From positions 712,001-776,000 of the forward strand of contig NZ_JABWQX020000001.1 in NCBI RefSeq assembly GCF_014268655.2: DNA of 64,000 nucleotides. The letters are read 5' to 3'. A program made the position numbers and the translations under genes. Position 1 is the stretch's first letter; the number at the start of each line of letters is the position of its first letter. The notes under the pieces are model-generated. The model was not told the DNA's origin. It did no database searches and saw only the letters and a list, made by a program, of their open reading frames with translations. Below, one piece after another: positions 6,931 to 16,078 of the stretch. The DNA is from Pseudomonas marvdashtae. GTDB taxonomy: Bacteria; Pseudomonadota; Gammaproteobacteria; Pseudomonadales; Pseudomonadaceae.

Positions 6931-9171
6931 TCACAGCGCCGCCAGTGCTTTTGCTACCGCCTGGCGGGCTGCAGTGATCTGCTGGATGCTCTGCTCCTTG
7001 TTGGCGATGTCTTCTCGCAAGTGGGTCAGGCTCTGCTGGATGTCGCGGCTCATGTTTTCGACAAAGGTCTGGCCGGTGCTGCCCAGGCTGTTTTCGATAG
7101 CCTCCACCTTGCTCTTCACTTCGCCTTCCAGGTCGCGAATGATCGCGGCCACAGCTTCGCGTTGGGCCTCCTTGAGGCCGTTGATCTGGCTCTCTGAAAC
7201 CCGTTCGCTGCCAAACGATTTAATGATGCTGATGCTGTAGTCCTTGTCGCCGAAGCTAACATTCGGAATGGTGATGCGGCGCAGGCTCTTGTTGACCTCT
7301 GCCAGCATCAGTTCTGCATCGAAGTCGGCGCTGCCGGTGTCGAACAGTGACATCGCCGCGACACCCACTTTTCGGCGCAGCTCATCGAGATCGACGCAGC
7401 CGATGATTGCCTTCTGCAGAGCCTTGGTGGTCTGCAAGGCGAAAACCTGGACCTGTTCGATGGCATCCTGGGCGCTGGCGTAGGTGGTGACCACGTCGCG
7501 GCAGCGCGTTTCCCAGTCATGGCCGAAAAAACCGCCGAACCACGAAGTGTCGACCTGATAACTCTCTGTGGTTGTCTCTCGAACAACCTGTATTCGTGAA
7601 TATTTCTGTGCCTGCTCGCGAATGTCTGTCTTCAACAGCGCGAACTGCTGGCTGGCTTTGACCAACTGCTCGTCAAACACGCCTTCCAGGCGCGCCTTGC
7701 CGCCTTTCATACGCCTGAGCATGTCCTGCTCGATTCTCTCCAACTCCCCGATGTCGCCGTTGCGAACCTGTTCGCTACGCGCCTGCAGGCTGAGCGCAAT
7801 CTGTTGCAGGCGTTCACGTGTTCCGTTGTGCACGCCTTCGATCAGCTGCTGTTCCTTGCTGGCGATCAGGTGCTGCTTGTGTTCGCGCTGGGCGAGGATC
7901 TCGTCGCGTAGCGCCGTAATGTTGGAGAGTTGCCGCAGGCTGTTCGGTTCAAAGGCAAAACCGGTGGCGGTGCATAGCTGATCGAGTTGTTCCCGGTCTT
8001 CTTCGGACAGGGAGTTGAAGTGCTCGGCGACCAGCCATGCCCAGCTGGAAATGAATCGTGGCGCGGATTTTTTGACAGCGCTGAGGATGCGCCGGGTCTT
8101 GTTGTCCTGGCCGGGCTGGTTGATCTGCGCCTCCAGCGTCAGGCTGGCCTGATCCGTCATTTTCTTGTCCAGCAGCTGCAGCATCGCACCGGTTCGTACA
8201 GCAGAACGTTTCTCGGCGGGTGCCCGTTCGGCGAGCTTGCTAGCTGTGATGGCTATGCCACGATCCTGGCGCAGGGCGAGATCGCGCTGCGAACCGACCA
8301 GGAACACCGCCTTTTCGTCGATACCAGCTTCGGGTAGTTGCTCGCGCAGCACCGCCATGTCGGAGGAGGTGAGGAACTGGCTGACTGCCGAGAGCAGAAA
8401 GATCACGTCGCACTGGCCAAGGAAGCTACGGGTGATTTGGCCACGGGAAACCACCGGGTCGTTGAAACCGGGGGTATCGATTATTTCTAGGCCCTGCAGG
8501 CGCTTGTCGTCGACATGCAGCACGGACATCTTGGTGATGGCGGTGAAGCGTCCGCCGCTGCCAACATATTCCTGCAGTGCATAGGCCAGGTTTTCTGCGC
8601 CACCAGCGACGTCCAGTACCTCGGTTTTACCCAGGTAGTCGTGTACGTCGAGGCCCTTCCTGCGTGTCATTTCCACCAGCTCTCGCGAGGAGCGGATGGC
8701 TTCGGGAACGTGGCGATCGATCTCCTCCGCTGTGCGCGCGCGAGGTGACGCGAGAACTTTGGCGAAAGGGCTGTCGCTCTTCGGCGGCTCCCTCAGCTTG
8801 CGCTCTGCTTCGGCATAGGCCCTGGGGTACTCGTTGGCGCGTTGTTCGATGTCGGCCCAGTCGTCGGCGCTGTAGAACACCACTTCAGCCTTGGCCTTGG
8901 GGGCGTAGACAATCTTGGTCAACGCAGCGGTCATCGGCGTGTCAGCCTTGGGCAGCAGGTCGCGGCCGAAAAAGGCAGCATTGAGGAACGAAGACTTACC
9001 GGCCTTCATCTGGCCAACGACAGCGATGCGCAGGTCGCGACCGCTCTCGCGCGCAGCGTGGAGATTGACTTCAAGCCCGTCGAGCAAGGTTTTCAGACTA
9101 CTGAGTTGTTCGGCGTCAATAACAGTGGCATGCGAGGTTAGCGAAGCCAGGGTGAAAGTTTTGGCGGTCAT
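6931..9171 (-). CDS. Dynamin-like GTPase with long coiled-coil tail
   Basis: Start 9171 is chosen because it overlaps the upstream stop as ATGA. The frame could extend to 9225 but would run further into the preceding gene. The 746-residue protein has a G domain with G1 GQMKAGKSS (residues 53-61), PMTAALTKI as switch I and G3 IIDTPGFNDP. The G4 motif is non-canonical (VGSQRDLAL). The C-terminal half is helical with coiled-coil stretches (LERIEQDMLRRMKGGKARLE) and ends in an amphipathic region. It belongs to a different subfamily from its two neighbours: the P-loop context is GQMKAGKSS rather than GGGFSAGKSR. Family knowledge suggests membrane association and GTP-driven assembly, perhaps as a heteromer with the neighbouring GTPases. 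Confidence 0.85.
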   Translation of the reverse strand: MTAKTFTLASLTSHATVIDAEQLSSLKTLLDGLEVNLHAARESGRDLRIAVVGQMKAGKSSFLNAAFFGRDLLPKADTPMTAALTKIVYAPKAKAEVVFYSADDWADIEQRANEYPRAYAEAERKLREPPKSDSPFAKVLASPRARTAEEIDRHVPEAIRSSRELVEMTRRKGLDVHDYLGKTEVLDVAGGAENLAYALQEYVGSGGRFTAITKMSVLHVDDKRLQGLEIIDTPGFNDPVVSRGQITRSFLGQCDVIFLLSAVSQFLTSSDMAVLREQLPEAGIDEKAVFLVGSQRDLALRQDRGIAITASKLAERAPAEKRSAVRTGAMLQLLDKKMTDQASLTLEAQINQPGQDNKTRRILSAVKKSAPRFISSWAWLVAEHFNSLSEEDREQLDQLCTATGFAFEPNSLRQLSNITALRDEILAQREHKQHLIASKEQQLIEGVHNGTRERLQQIALSLQARSEQVRNGDIGELERIEQDMLRRMKGGKARLEGVFDEQLVKASQQFALLKTDIREQAQKYSRIQVVRETTTESYQVDTSWFGGFFGHDWETRCRDVVTTYASAQDAIEQVQVFALQTTKALQKAIIGCVDLDELRRKVGVAAMSLFDTGSADFDAELMLAEVNKSLRRITIPNVSFGDKDYSISIIKSFGSERVSESQINGLKEAQREAVAAIIRDLEGEVKSKVEAIENSLGSTGQTFVENMSRDIQQSLTHLREDIANKEQSIQQITAARQAVAKALAAL

Positions 9172-11255
9172 AGCGAATTTTTCCCGAGAATTTTTTGCCA
9201 AGTCGCAAATGTGCCAGGCGACCAAAAGGGGCCAATTGCTTGTTGTTTCTTGAGCAGTGAAGATGCTTTGGCATGATCTTGTGCAGCAGCCTTCTCCAGC
9301 CAGCTGATAGCGTGAGCGGAGTTTTTTCTCAGGCCTTCGCCATTTAAGTAGCGGCGGCCAAGTTCAAATTGGGCATCGGCATGCCCTGCCTCGGCCGCTG
9401 CGCGATAAGCCACAATGGCTTTTTCCAGGTCCTGGGAAACACCCTGGCCTTTTTCGTAAAGTACCCCTAAAGCGTATTGCCCGGCGGGGCTGCCATTTTT
9501 CGCTGATCGTGTGATCACGTAGAAGCGGGCTTCCTCGTGACCTTGCCTGGCTGCTTTTTCAAACCAATACAGTGCCTGCTCGTCGTCTTTGGCAATCCCT
9601 TCTCCCCTGGTCAGGCAAATGCCCAGGTTGTATTGAGCCTCGGCGTGTCCTTGCTCCGCGGCCTGGAGGTAACAGGCGACGGCGCTTTGCAGATTTTCTG
9701 GAACGCCTACACCGTTCTCGTAGCAGACGCCTAGGTAGAACTGGGCCTGCACATGACCCTGGTGTTTGGCCTTGCGGTACCACTGCGCCGCAAGGCGTTC
9801 GTTTACGCACACGCCTTGCCCAAGCTCGTGATAGATGCCGAGTTGAAACTGGGCAGCGGCGTTCCCCTGTTCTGCGGCGTGCTGGAAGAAGACAGCCGCT
9901 GAGTCGAAATCGCCTTCCTCATGAAGTGCCAGGCCCTTGCCGTAGAGCTCTTCGATGGAAAGCGCATCAATGGCCAGGTCACCGATGATCTGCGCGATGA
10001 TTTCCTGCATTTCGTTCTTTAAAACGGTGAAGGCGTCGACAAGTTCGGCAAAGACTTTCTGCCGGGTACGTTGCTCCTGGAGCAGTTCCTGTAGCGTTGC
10101 CTGTTCACTTTGAGGCAGTTTTTCCTGCAGTGGCAGAAGGGTATTGAACAGCGATAATTTTCGGCGGCTGTTGGACAGGTTTTCCCGATTGTGCTGGATA
10201 TAACCGTCTAGCACACGTTCGCAAGTGCGCCTGTGGTGGGTGTACTTGGGAGCCTCGTCCAGCGTTTGGAGCCACACGCGAATATCGTCACCAGCCATCA
10301 ACGCTCCCTGTTCGGCTCCCAGCGGTGCTGCCCAGGCCATCAGTCCGGCGCTAGGAATGCCCGAAGCCTCGATCGCCTCTGCGGTGCTGTGCAGGATGGC
10401 GTCGATAGAGGAGTGGCCCACCAGATCGGCCTGAGTGACGACGAAGAAGATCGGTCCGGGATGATCGAGACTGCGCAAAAATGCCAGATCGTCCTGGCGA
10501 ATCGAACCGTTCCTGGCGCTGAGCAGCCACATCACATGATCGGCTTCGGTCAGTTGCTTGAGGGCAATGGTTTCATCGCTGTCAGTGCTACCAAGGGCGT
10601 CTACCTTGCTGTAACCAGGCGTATCAAGGAAGGCCAGGTTGCTCCAGGCGAAGCTTGCGCAGTGGAGCATCAACAGCTTGAGCACGTGGGCAAAACCGAA
10701 CGCCTCGTCGAGACTGTCGCGGTAGTGGCTGGTGAAGGCGTGGGTGATGGCCTGCAGGCCGTCGCGGTCCAGTCGAATCTGCTGGTTGAAGGTGTTCAGC
10801 GCAACGATACCGTCTTCGCCACGGGTGATGAAACTGGGAATCGCCGTGGTTGGCTCCAGCGACTCCGGTAGCAGATCGACGCCGAGCAGGGTGTTGAGCA
10901 GGCGCGACTTGCCGGCGCTGAAACCACCCCCGACGCCGACCACGGTCTTGTTGGCCAGGTCGGGAAACAGAGCAAGGTTTTCCAGTGACGCTTCCAGCGC
11001 CTGCAGCTCGCGCAACGCCTGGGCTTCACCGGGAAAGCTGCCTTTGGACGTAAGCTCGATGAAGCGCTCATTGATCAGTCGGTGCAGCGCGGCGGGCAGT
11101 TGCTGCCGTTGCGCCTTGCCCACGTTCGGACGTGGCTGTCCGACCAGGCTGGCAATCAGTTGCAAGCCTTTACCGGGATCTCTCAGGTAAGGGTTGGTGG
11201 TGGCCGATTGCGCGGCCTCCAGCTCTTCGAAGGATAAGCTGAAATCAAGCGACAT
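9168..11255 (-). CDS. Dynamin-like GTPase fused to Sel1 repeats
   Basis: The 695-residue protein has a dynamin-type G domain (G1 GGGFSAGKSR at residues 109-118, PTTAIPSFI, G3 DTPGYSKVD, G4 TQADLVG), a helical middle, then about six Sel1-like TPR repeats from about residue 440 to 680 (for example AEQGNAAAQFQLGIYHELGQ and AEQGHAEAQYNLGI). Sel1 repeats are protein-binding superhelices, so this member may be the adaptor of the system. The start overlaps the end of the patatin-GTPase gene by 11 bp, and its stop overlaps the next start as ATGA, so all three are translationally coupled. The GTPase part is a paralog of the 5261-6850 product. Confidence 0.88.
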   Translation of the reverse strand: MSLDFSLSFEELEAAQSATTNPYLRDPGKGLQLIASLVGQPRPNVGKAQRQQLPAALHRLINERFIELTSKGSFPGEAQALRELQALEASLENLALFPDLANKTVVGVGGGFSAGKSRLLNTLLGVDLLPESLEPTTAIPSFITRGEDGIVALNTFNQQIRLDRDGLQAITHAFTSHYRDSLDEAFGFAHVLKLLMLHCASFAWSNLAFLDTPGYSKVDALGSTDSDETIALKQLTEADHVMWLLSARNGSIRQDDLAFLRSLDHPGPIFFVVTQADLVGHSSIDAILHSTAEAIEASGIPSAGLMAWAAPLGAEQGALMAGDDIRVWLQTLDEAPKYTHHRRTCERVLDGYIQHNRENLSNSRRKLSLFNTLLPLQEKLPQSEQATLQELLQEQRTRQKVFAELVDAFTVLKNEMQEIIAQIIGDLAIDALSIEELYGKGLALHEEGDFDSAAVFFQHAAEQGNAAAQFQLGIYHELGQGVCVNERLAAQWYRKAKHQGHVQAQFYLGVCYENGVGVPENLQSAVACYLQAAEQGHAEAQYNLGICLTRGEGIAKDDEQALYWFEKAARQGHEEARFYVITRSAKNGSPAGQYALGVLYEKGQGVSQDLEKAIVAYRAAAEAGHADAQFELGRRYLNGEGLRKNSAHAISWLEKAAAQDHAKASSLLKKQQAIGPFWSPGTFATWQKILGKNSL

Positions 11256-14200
11256 TGGCGCAGGCCTCCGCAGGTCGGGATTGTTGCTGGCGGCTGTGGT
11301 CGAGCAGTCGAGCGACGCTGTTCAGCGCCTGTTCGGCCTTGTCCTGGATATGTTGCTTGCGGTCACGGTCTGCTACCAGTTGCTGTTCGATGCGATCGAG
11401 GTTCTCCCGTTGCGTCGTCAACTGCGCGGCTAATCTGTCGCACATATCGCCGATGAACTGACGGGCATGCTTGTCGAGTGCATCGGGAATCAAGCCTTGC
11501 AACTGGCTGATGACCGTTTCAATCGCCTCATTGGCTTTGCCTTCGGCTTCGCTCTCCTTGTTGCTGCGCGAAGCGAACAGGCCGATCGCACCGCCAACTA
11601 GGCCGCCGATCAGGGTGCCAACCACCGGCACTATGGTGCCGATAGCCGCCCCAGCTGCTGCGCCGGCCGCTGAGGCACCCAAACCATAGTCGGCCTCTAT
11701 TCCCGCCGGGCCGTCGCCGGAGAGTTGCGGCCCCTCAAAGGCGCTGAACTCGATATGACTGCCCAGGCGTTGGCAGGCGTCCATGAGACGCGGGGTCAGG
11801 TTCTGCTCAATGGCCAACTGGCAAGCGTTACGTGCATCGGCGGTGAGCAGCGGACCAATGCCTTGGCCAGCCAGCAGCATCTGTTTGTAGGCCTGGCGAC
11901 GACTGCGCAGGTAACTGTTGACGGTGGCCAGCACCTGATGGCTGATCGCTGCGCGGCAGTCGCGTAGCAGGCTGTCCTGTTCGTTGGCATGGTTTTCTTC
12001 GAGTCGGGCCATGCCCTTGTCGAGGATCTTCTGCTGTTCGAGCAGTTGCTCTGCGCTGGTGTCCATCGCCAGTTGCTGGCGAATCAGGCGTTCGGCCTGA
12101 ACCAACAACGCCTTGATCTGCGCAGCGAAGCGTTCTTGGAACAGGATTGCCTTCTGGGTTTCGAGGCCGGCGAGCAAGTCTTCGAAGCCACTCAGATCGC
12201 CCTCACGCGCAGAGCAGCCACGGGTCGGTTGGCTTGAGTCTAGGCCGGCCTGTTCGGCGAGGGAGCGGCGCAGGGGTTCGCGCTGCTGACGGCTGTTCAG
12301 TGCCTCCTGGCAGACCAGTAGGGAAAACGTCTGACCCAAGGAGCGCTGGCGATCAATGAAGGCCAGCTCGTCGATACCGACCTGACTGATACGGGTGACG
12401 CAGAGGATGCACGACACAGCTTCTCCGATGTATTGCTCTAGCGCACGTTCATGTTGGCCGTTGCTGGAGCCCAGGCCCGGCGTGTCGACCAGCACCAGAT
12501 CAGGGTGACGGGCGAGGGCAGTGCGGCACAGGTGCAGTTCTACGAACAGGGGTGGCCGGGCGGTAGTGCGCGGATCGTCGAGTAGCGCGGCGTAGGCTGT
12601 GAGCGGTTTTTCCTCGCGCCGTACCTGGCCAGTCCCGGCGTCCTCCAGCCAGTGGATCACCAGCTTTTCCGCGCCCGGTTCGGCGTAGTGGAATTCAGTG
12701 GCCAGACTGGTGCAGGCGCCGAGGTCGTCCTTCTGAATATCCTCGCCCAGCCAGCAGTTGAGCAGGGTCGACTTACCAGCACTGAACTTGCCGATCAGCG
12801 GTACCTTGAGGTGGAAACCGGTGATCTGCTGGCGTAGGGCGTTGATCTCCCCGGCGAAGCTCTTGGGCAGGATGTTTTCCCCCAGCAGGTCGTCAAGCAC
12901 TTGCAGTTGCCCCAGCCAGTGCTCCTTGTACTGACTCAGGTCGCTGCTGCGTACCACCGAAAATCCGGCGCACTGGAGGTGGTAGAGCAGTTCGGCGAGA
13001 AAGTCCCAGGCGGGTAGCGCCGTTGCCGCGCCATACCCCCAGCGTGCCGTTACGCTGTCGGTGTCCGTCGGCGCAGTACCGCCGCGTAAATCAAGCAACC
13101 AAAGGGCGGTCGGGTTGAACAGGTTAGCCTGGGGCAGCGCGGCCAGTTGCAGGGTAAGTGCCTGCAGACAGGCCGGTTGCTCGCTCAACTGGGTGCAGAA
13201 CTCGCCGATCTGCACGGGGTGAGCATGATCCAGCCCGACGAGCAGGCACATTTCTTTGAGGCTGTTCAGCTCGTGGACTGTCCACTGGCCGTTGGTGAGG
13301 CGAAAGAAGTCGTTGGCCAGACAGCTGAGACGCAAGGCCGCAGGCAGTTCGCTGAGCGCCTTGCCGTCAAGATGACGCCTATTGGGATGTAGTAGCCAGT
13401 CGTGCAAGCGGCTGGTGCGTTCCAGGGCGTCGAGGCGGTTCTCATGTGTACTCAGGCGGTCGCGTAGCTTGCAGTAGACTCCGGCCAGCGAGCGGTAGAC
13501 GCGCCGCAGATCCTGATTATGACGATCTCCCAGTCGCTGGATTTCGGCGAGTGCGCCGTTCAGGCGGTTTTGCAAGGTGCAGGCGAACTCGAGGGTGATT
13601 GCACCTTTTTCCTGAACTGCAGCAATCAGGCGCAGGGCGGCGAATTGCGCCTGGGCCACGTCGCGGACATTCTCGGCGGCAATCTGCTGGTTTTTGCCGG
13701 TGATAGCGCCCATGAAGCGCGACAGTAATCCCTGCTCACGCAGGAAGGTGGCGCGTCCGCTGACTGGAGAAAGGGTGGCGAGGGCGTCCAGCACCGAGAT
13801 TTCGACCGCCCGGCGGTTGTTGCTGTTCTGGGCCAGGAAACTGTCGACGGCAGTTTCGAGTTGCTGACGCTCGATGTCAGCCAGCAGCGCAGTGTTGTCC
13901 AGAGCCAGGTGCTCGAGTGCGAGAGGCATATCGTCGTCGGCCAGGTCGAGCTTCTGGCTGAAATCGTCGTTGCGAACTTGCCGGTCGAAGTCATGGATAT
14001 CGTCGACAGCCTTGCTGTGTTTACGGTCCACGTCGTACAGGTTGTCGCTGAGCTTGCGCTCCTGTTCGGCGGCCAGGCGGGCGCGCTCCCACAGGGCTTC
14101 GTACTGAGCTTCGTTGTCGAGGAACAACTGCAGGTGGCGGAAGATCTGCAGGCCGTCGGCATAGCCCTGTTCCATGCGCCTTGCGGCTCCTTCGTTGGAA

Positions 14201-14949
14201 AAGTCGAGGGTGGCGGTGACGCCGCCCAGACTGTTGGCAGGAACGATCGGCAAAATGCGCACCCCGGGATAGTGGCGCGGGTCGATGCTCAGGTCGTCGG
14301 GCGACAGATACACCACCACGATGGTGTCGCAGCCGGCCTCGATCAGTGGCCGGATCGGGGTGTTATCAATCTGTTTATGCGGCAAGCCCCAGTAAAAGCC
14401 GCCATCGGTATAAATGCCGTCGTCAATGGCGACCTCATCGAAGATCAGGGGCAGGGCCGCCGTACCGAGCAGCATGTCCGCTGCAGTGTGGGTGTCGCGT
14501 ACCGAGAGGTAATCGACCCGGTTGGCGGCAGTGTTGTGCAGCGCCACGCTCAGCGGCAGCGCCGAAGAAGCCAACCTGCCTGCGTCCAGGCCTTCGGCGA
14601 TCATGCTCTTGAGGCCATCTTGCTTGAAAAAGCCTTTGGTACTGATCAAGTGGCTGAGCATCGGCGAGATCACGCCGCTTGTTGTCAGCAGCGCCAGTCG
14701 TGACGCCAGCCCTGGCACGTCCTGTACGGAAAGCATGTTGCGGCTTTCGATGTTCAGCCACATGGATTTGGCCTGATCGAGTTTGTCTTGAGCGAACATC
14801 GCGCCGTTGAGACCACCTACCGAGGTGCCAGAGATGGCGCTCAGTTGGCTGTCCAAGCCCAGGTCGCGCATAGCCTGCCAGACGCCGATCTGATAGGCCC
14901 CCTTGCCGCCGCCGCCAGATAGGGTAAGACCGAGTTTCCTGAATTTCAT
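11245..14949 (-). CDS. Patatin-like phospholipase fused to dynamin-like GTPase
   Basis: ATG 14949 is chosen over 14961 because GGAG sits 6 bases upstream; the product is 1234 residues. Residues 5-300 are a patatin domain with an intact catalytic set: oxyanion loop LSGGGGKGAY (10-19), nucleophile elbow GTSVG (Ser43) and the dyad aspartate in TDGGF (Asp182). A long helical linker follows, then a second catalytic domain with a dynamin-type P-loop GKFSAGKSTLLN (near residue 720) and DTPGLGSSN as G3. Near residues 1090-1130 a Gly/Ala-rich hydrophobic stretch (AAGAAAGAAIGTIVPVVGTL and beyond) looks like a membrane-inserting hairpin, as in bacterial dynamin-like or mitofusin-like proteins. Expected activities are lipid acyl hydrolysis and GTP-driven membrane remodelling. 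It is first in a four-gene operon. I know of no well-described bacterial system with this exact fusion. Confidence 0.88.
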   Translation of the reverse strand: MKFRKLGLTLSGGGGKGAYQIGVWQAMRDLGLDSQLSAISGTSVGGLNGAMFAQDKLDQAKSMWLNIESRNMLSVQDVPGLASRLALLTTSGVISPMLSHLISTKGFFKQDGLKSMIAEGLDAGRLASSALPLSVALHNTAANRVDYLSVRDTHTAADMLLGTAALPLIFDEVAIDDGIYTDGGFYWGLPHKQIDNTPIRPLIEAGCDTIVVVYLSPDDLSIDPRHYPGVRILPIVPANSLGGVTATLDFSNEGAARRMEQGYADGLQIFRHLQLFLDNEAQYEALWERARLAAEQERKLSDNLYDVDRKHSKAVDDIHDFDRQVRNDDFSQKLDLADDDMPLALEHLALDNTALLADIERQQLETAVDSFLAQNSNNRRAVEISVLDALATLSPVSGRATFLREQGLLSRFMGAITGKNQQIAAENVRDVAQAQFAALRLIAAVQEKGAITLEFACTLQNRLNGALAEIQRLGDRHNQDLRRVYRSLAGVYCKLRDRLSTHENRLDALERTSRLHDWLLHPNRRHLDGKALSELPAALRLSCLANDFFRLTNGQWTVHELNSLKEMCLLVGLDHAHPVQIGEFCTQLSEQPACLQALTLQLAALPQANLFNPTALWLLDLRGGTAPTDTDSVTARWGYGAATALPAWDFLAELLYHLQCAGFSVVRSSDLSQYKEHWLGQLQVLDDLLGENILPKSFAGEINALRQQITGFHLKVPLIGKFSAGKSTLLNCWLGEDIQKDDLGACTSLATEFHYAEPGAEKLVIHWLEDAGTGQVRREEKPLTAYAALLDDPRTTARPPLFVELHLCRTALARHPDLVLVDTPGLGSSNGQHERALEQYIGEAVSCILCVTRISQVGIDELAFIDRQRSLGQTFSLLVCQEALNSRQQREPLRRSLAEQAGLDSSQPTRGCSAREGDLSGFEDLLAGLETQKAILFQERFAAQIKALLVQAERLIRQQLAMDTSAEQLLEQQKILDKGMARLEENHANEQDSLLRDCRAAISHQVLATVNSYLRSRRQAYKQMLLAGQGIGPLLTADARNACQLAIEQNLTPRLMDACQRLGSHIEFSAFEGPQLSGDGPAGIEADYGLGASAAGAAAGAAIGTIVPVVGTLIGGLVGGAIGLFASRSNKESEAEGKANEAIETVISQLQGLIPDALDKHARQFIGDMCDRLAAQLTTQRENLDRIEQQLVADRDRKQHIQDKAEQALNSVARLLDHSRQQQSRPAEACANVA

Positions 14950-15409
14950 GCTCTGCTCCATGAGGGGGGCGGCGTCTCTAAGAGGGCTCGTCCGAGTCTT
15001 CCAAATGAGGGATAGCGAGGGAGGGGCGGTACGATTTTTCGGAAGGTCAGGGAATCGTCGCTGCCCGATAACTCACTGCAGACGGCCTCTTTTGTCGGGC
15101 GCGGGGGGAGGGGCATTCCAAGTTCCTTTTGACTGAAGCAATTTCCATGGTGGCGTTCTGCCCTTGAAGGCCGGTATGCTGACTTTGTGTGAAAGATTTT
15201 GCAATTGGTCAGACGCGCCGTCTGACTTCATGGGCTATGCAGTTCAGGTCGACGCATAGTGGCTAGCCGGCTCTCCCACAGAATAAAACCCGCCGCTTAC
15301 TTAAGTGCGGCACTGGGTAGCCGATAGCCTCTCCATGCTTACGCACGGGTTATAAGCAAATGGGCCACAATGCTGGCCATTCGAGAAACGAAGGACAGGG
15401 ACTGCTCGT
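14950..15409. promoter_or_regulatory. 460-bp divergent promoter region of the two GTPase operons
   Basis: No convincing gene lies here. It separates the leftward patatin/dynamin operon from the rightward small-GTPase operon and must hold both promoters. It contains a perfect inverted repeat GTCAGACG-CGC-CGTCTGAC at 15208-15226 and a weaker palindrome GCCGC...GCGGC (15292-15311) centred on ACTTAAGT. Both are candidate operators. No strong sigma-70 hexamers were assigned. Confidence 0.5.
15208..15226. promoter_or_regulatory. Perfect 8+8 inverted repeat, candidate operator
   Basis: GTCAGACG and CGTCTGAC are separated by CGC in the middle of the divergent promoter region. The size and symmetry suit a dimeric helix-turn-helix repressor. 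No regulator gene is adjacent, so the protein that binds it would be encoded elsewhere (for example the WYL protein at 2610) or by one of the unknown genes to the right. Confidence 0.4.
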
Positions 15410-16078
15410 ATGGGTTGGGAGAGACTAATCGTTGCCGGAGCCGCAGCTGTGGTCGCGGCTGGCGTCGCTTACTGGAAACGTGAAGAAATCAAAGATGGCT
15501 GGGACAGCATGATCATCAGCCTCAAAGGTAAGCGCGTGGCGATATTGGGAGAGCGCAATGTCGGCAAGACAGCTCTATTGAAGTTCCTTGCCAGTGGTGA
15601 GGTCTCCGACGAGTACATGCAAACCACGCTGACCGAGAAAGTCCAAGGAACACGGTTTGCAATGAGTGACCTGAAGCTGGACCTCAAGGAAACCCGCGAC
15701 GTTCCCGGTGCGCCTGATGCAATCGAGGACTGGAAAACACTGCACAATGAAGCGGACATCGTCCTTTATCTGGTCAATGCTCAAGAGGTCAATCAACAAC
15801 GTATCAAGCGCGATCTCGAAAAGATTGAAAGCTGGAGGAAGGCTCCGGCGCCATCGCCCAAGCTGGTCGTGATCGTCACGCATATGGACCTCGACCCTAC
15901 GTACGTCGCCACACCCGTGTCCGGTCAGGGGCATTTCCGTGATCGTTTCGTCAAACTCCACCTTGATGCAGGCCTGTCGAAACTAAGTCAACGGCCGCCG
16001 ATCATTCTCGGCAGTCTGGTGAGTCGAGATCAGGCGGCGAGATTGGTCGCGACGTTGATCAATACGGTAACAGCATGA
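15410..16078 (+). CDS. Membrane-anchored small GTPase
   Basis: The 222-residue protein has an N-terminal hydrophobic anchor (LIVAGAAAVVAAGVAYW, residues 6-22) followed directly by a small Ras/Era-like G domain: G1 GERNVGKT (residues 47-54), a G3-like DVPG and G4 as THMD, with a short C-terminal helix. The catalytic part would face the cytoplasm. It heads a rightward operon whose genes overlap by ATGA, and it is divergent from the dynamin operon. It could recruit or switch the downstream proteins, or the dynamin-like proteins, at the inner membrane. It is too short for a dynamin and lacks a partner family that I can name. Confidence 0.75.
   Translation: MGWERLIVAGAAAVVAAGVAYWKREEIKDGWDSMIISLKGKRVAILGERNVGKTALLKFLASGEVSDEYMQTTLTEKVQGTRFAMSDLKLDLKETRDVPGAPDAIEDWKTLHNEADIVLYLVNAQEVNQQRIKRDLEKIESWRKAPAPSPKLVVIVTHMDLDPTYVATPVSGQGHFRDRFVKLHLDAGLSKLSQRPPIILGSLVSRDQAARLVATLINTVTA

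Noticed and set aside
13861..14703. 280-codon open frame antisense to the patatin domain
   Set aside because: It lies opposite intact patatin motifs and has no family motif of its own.
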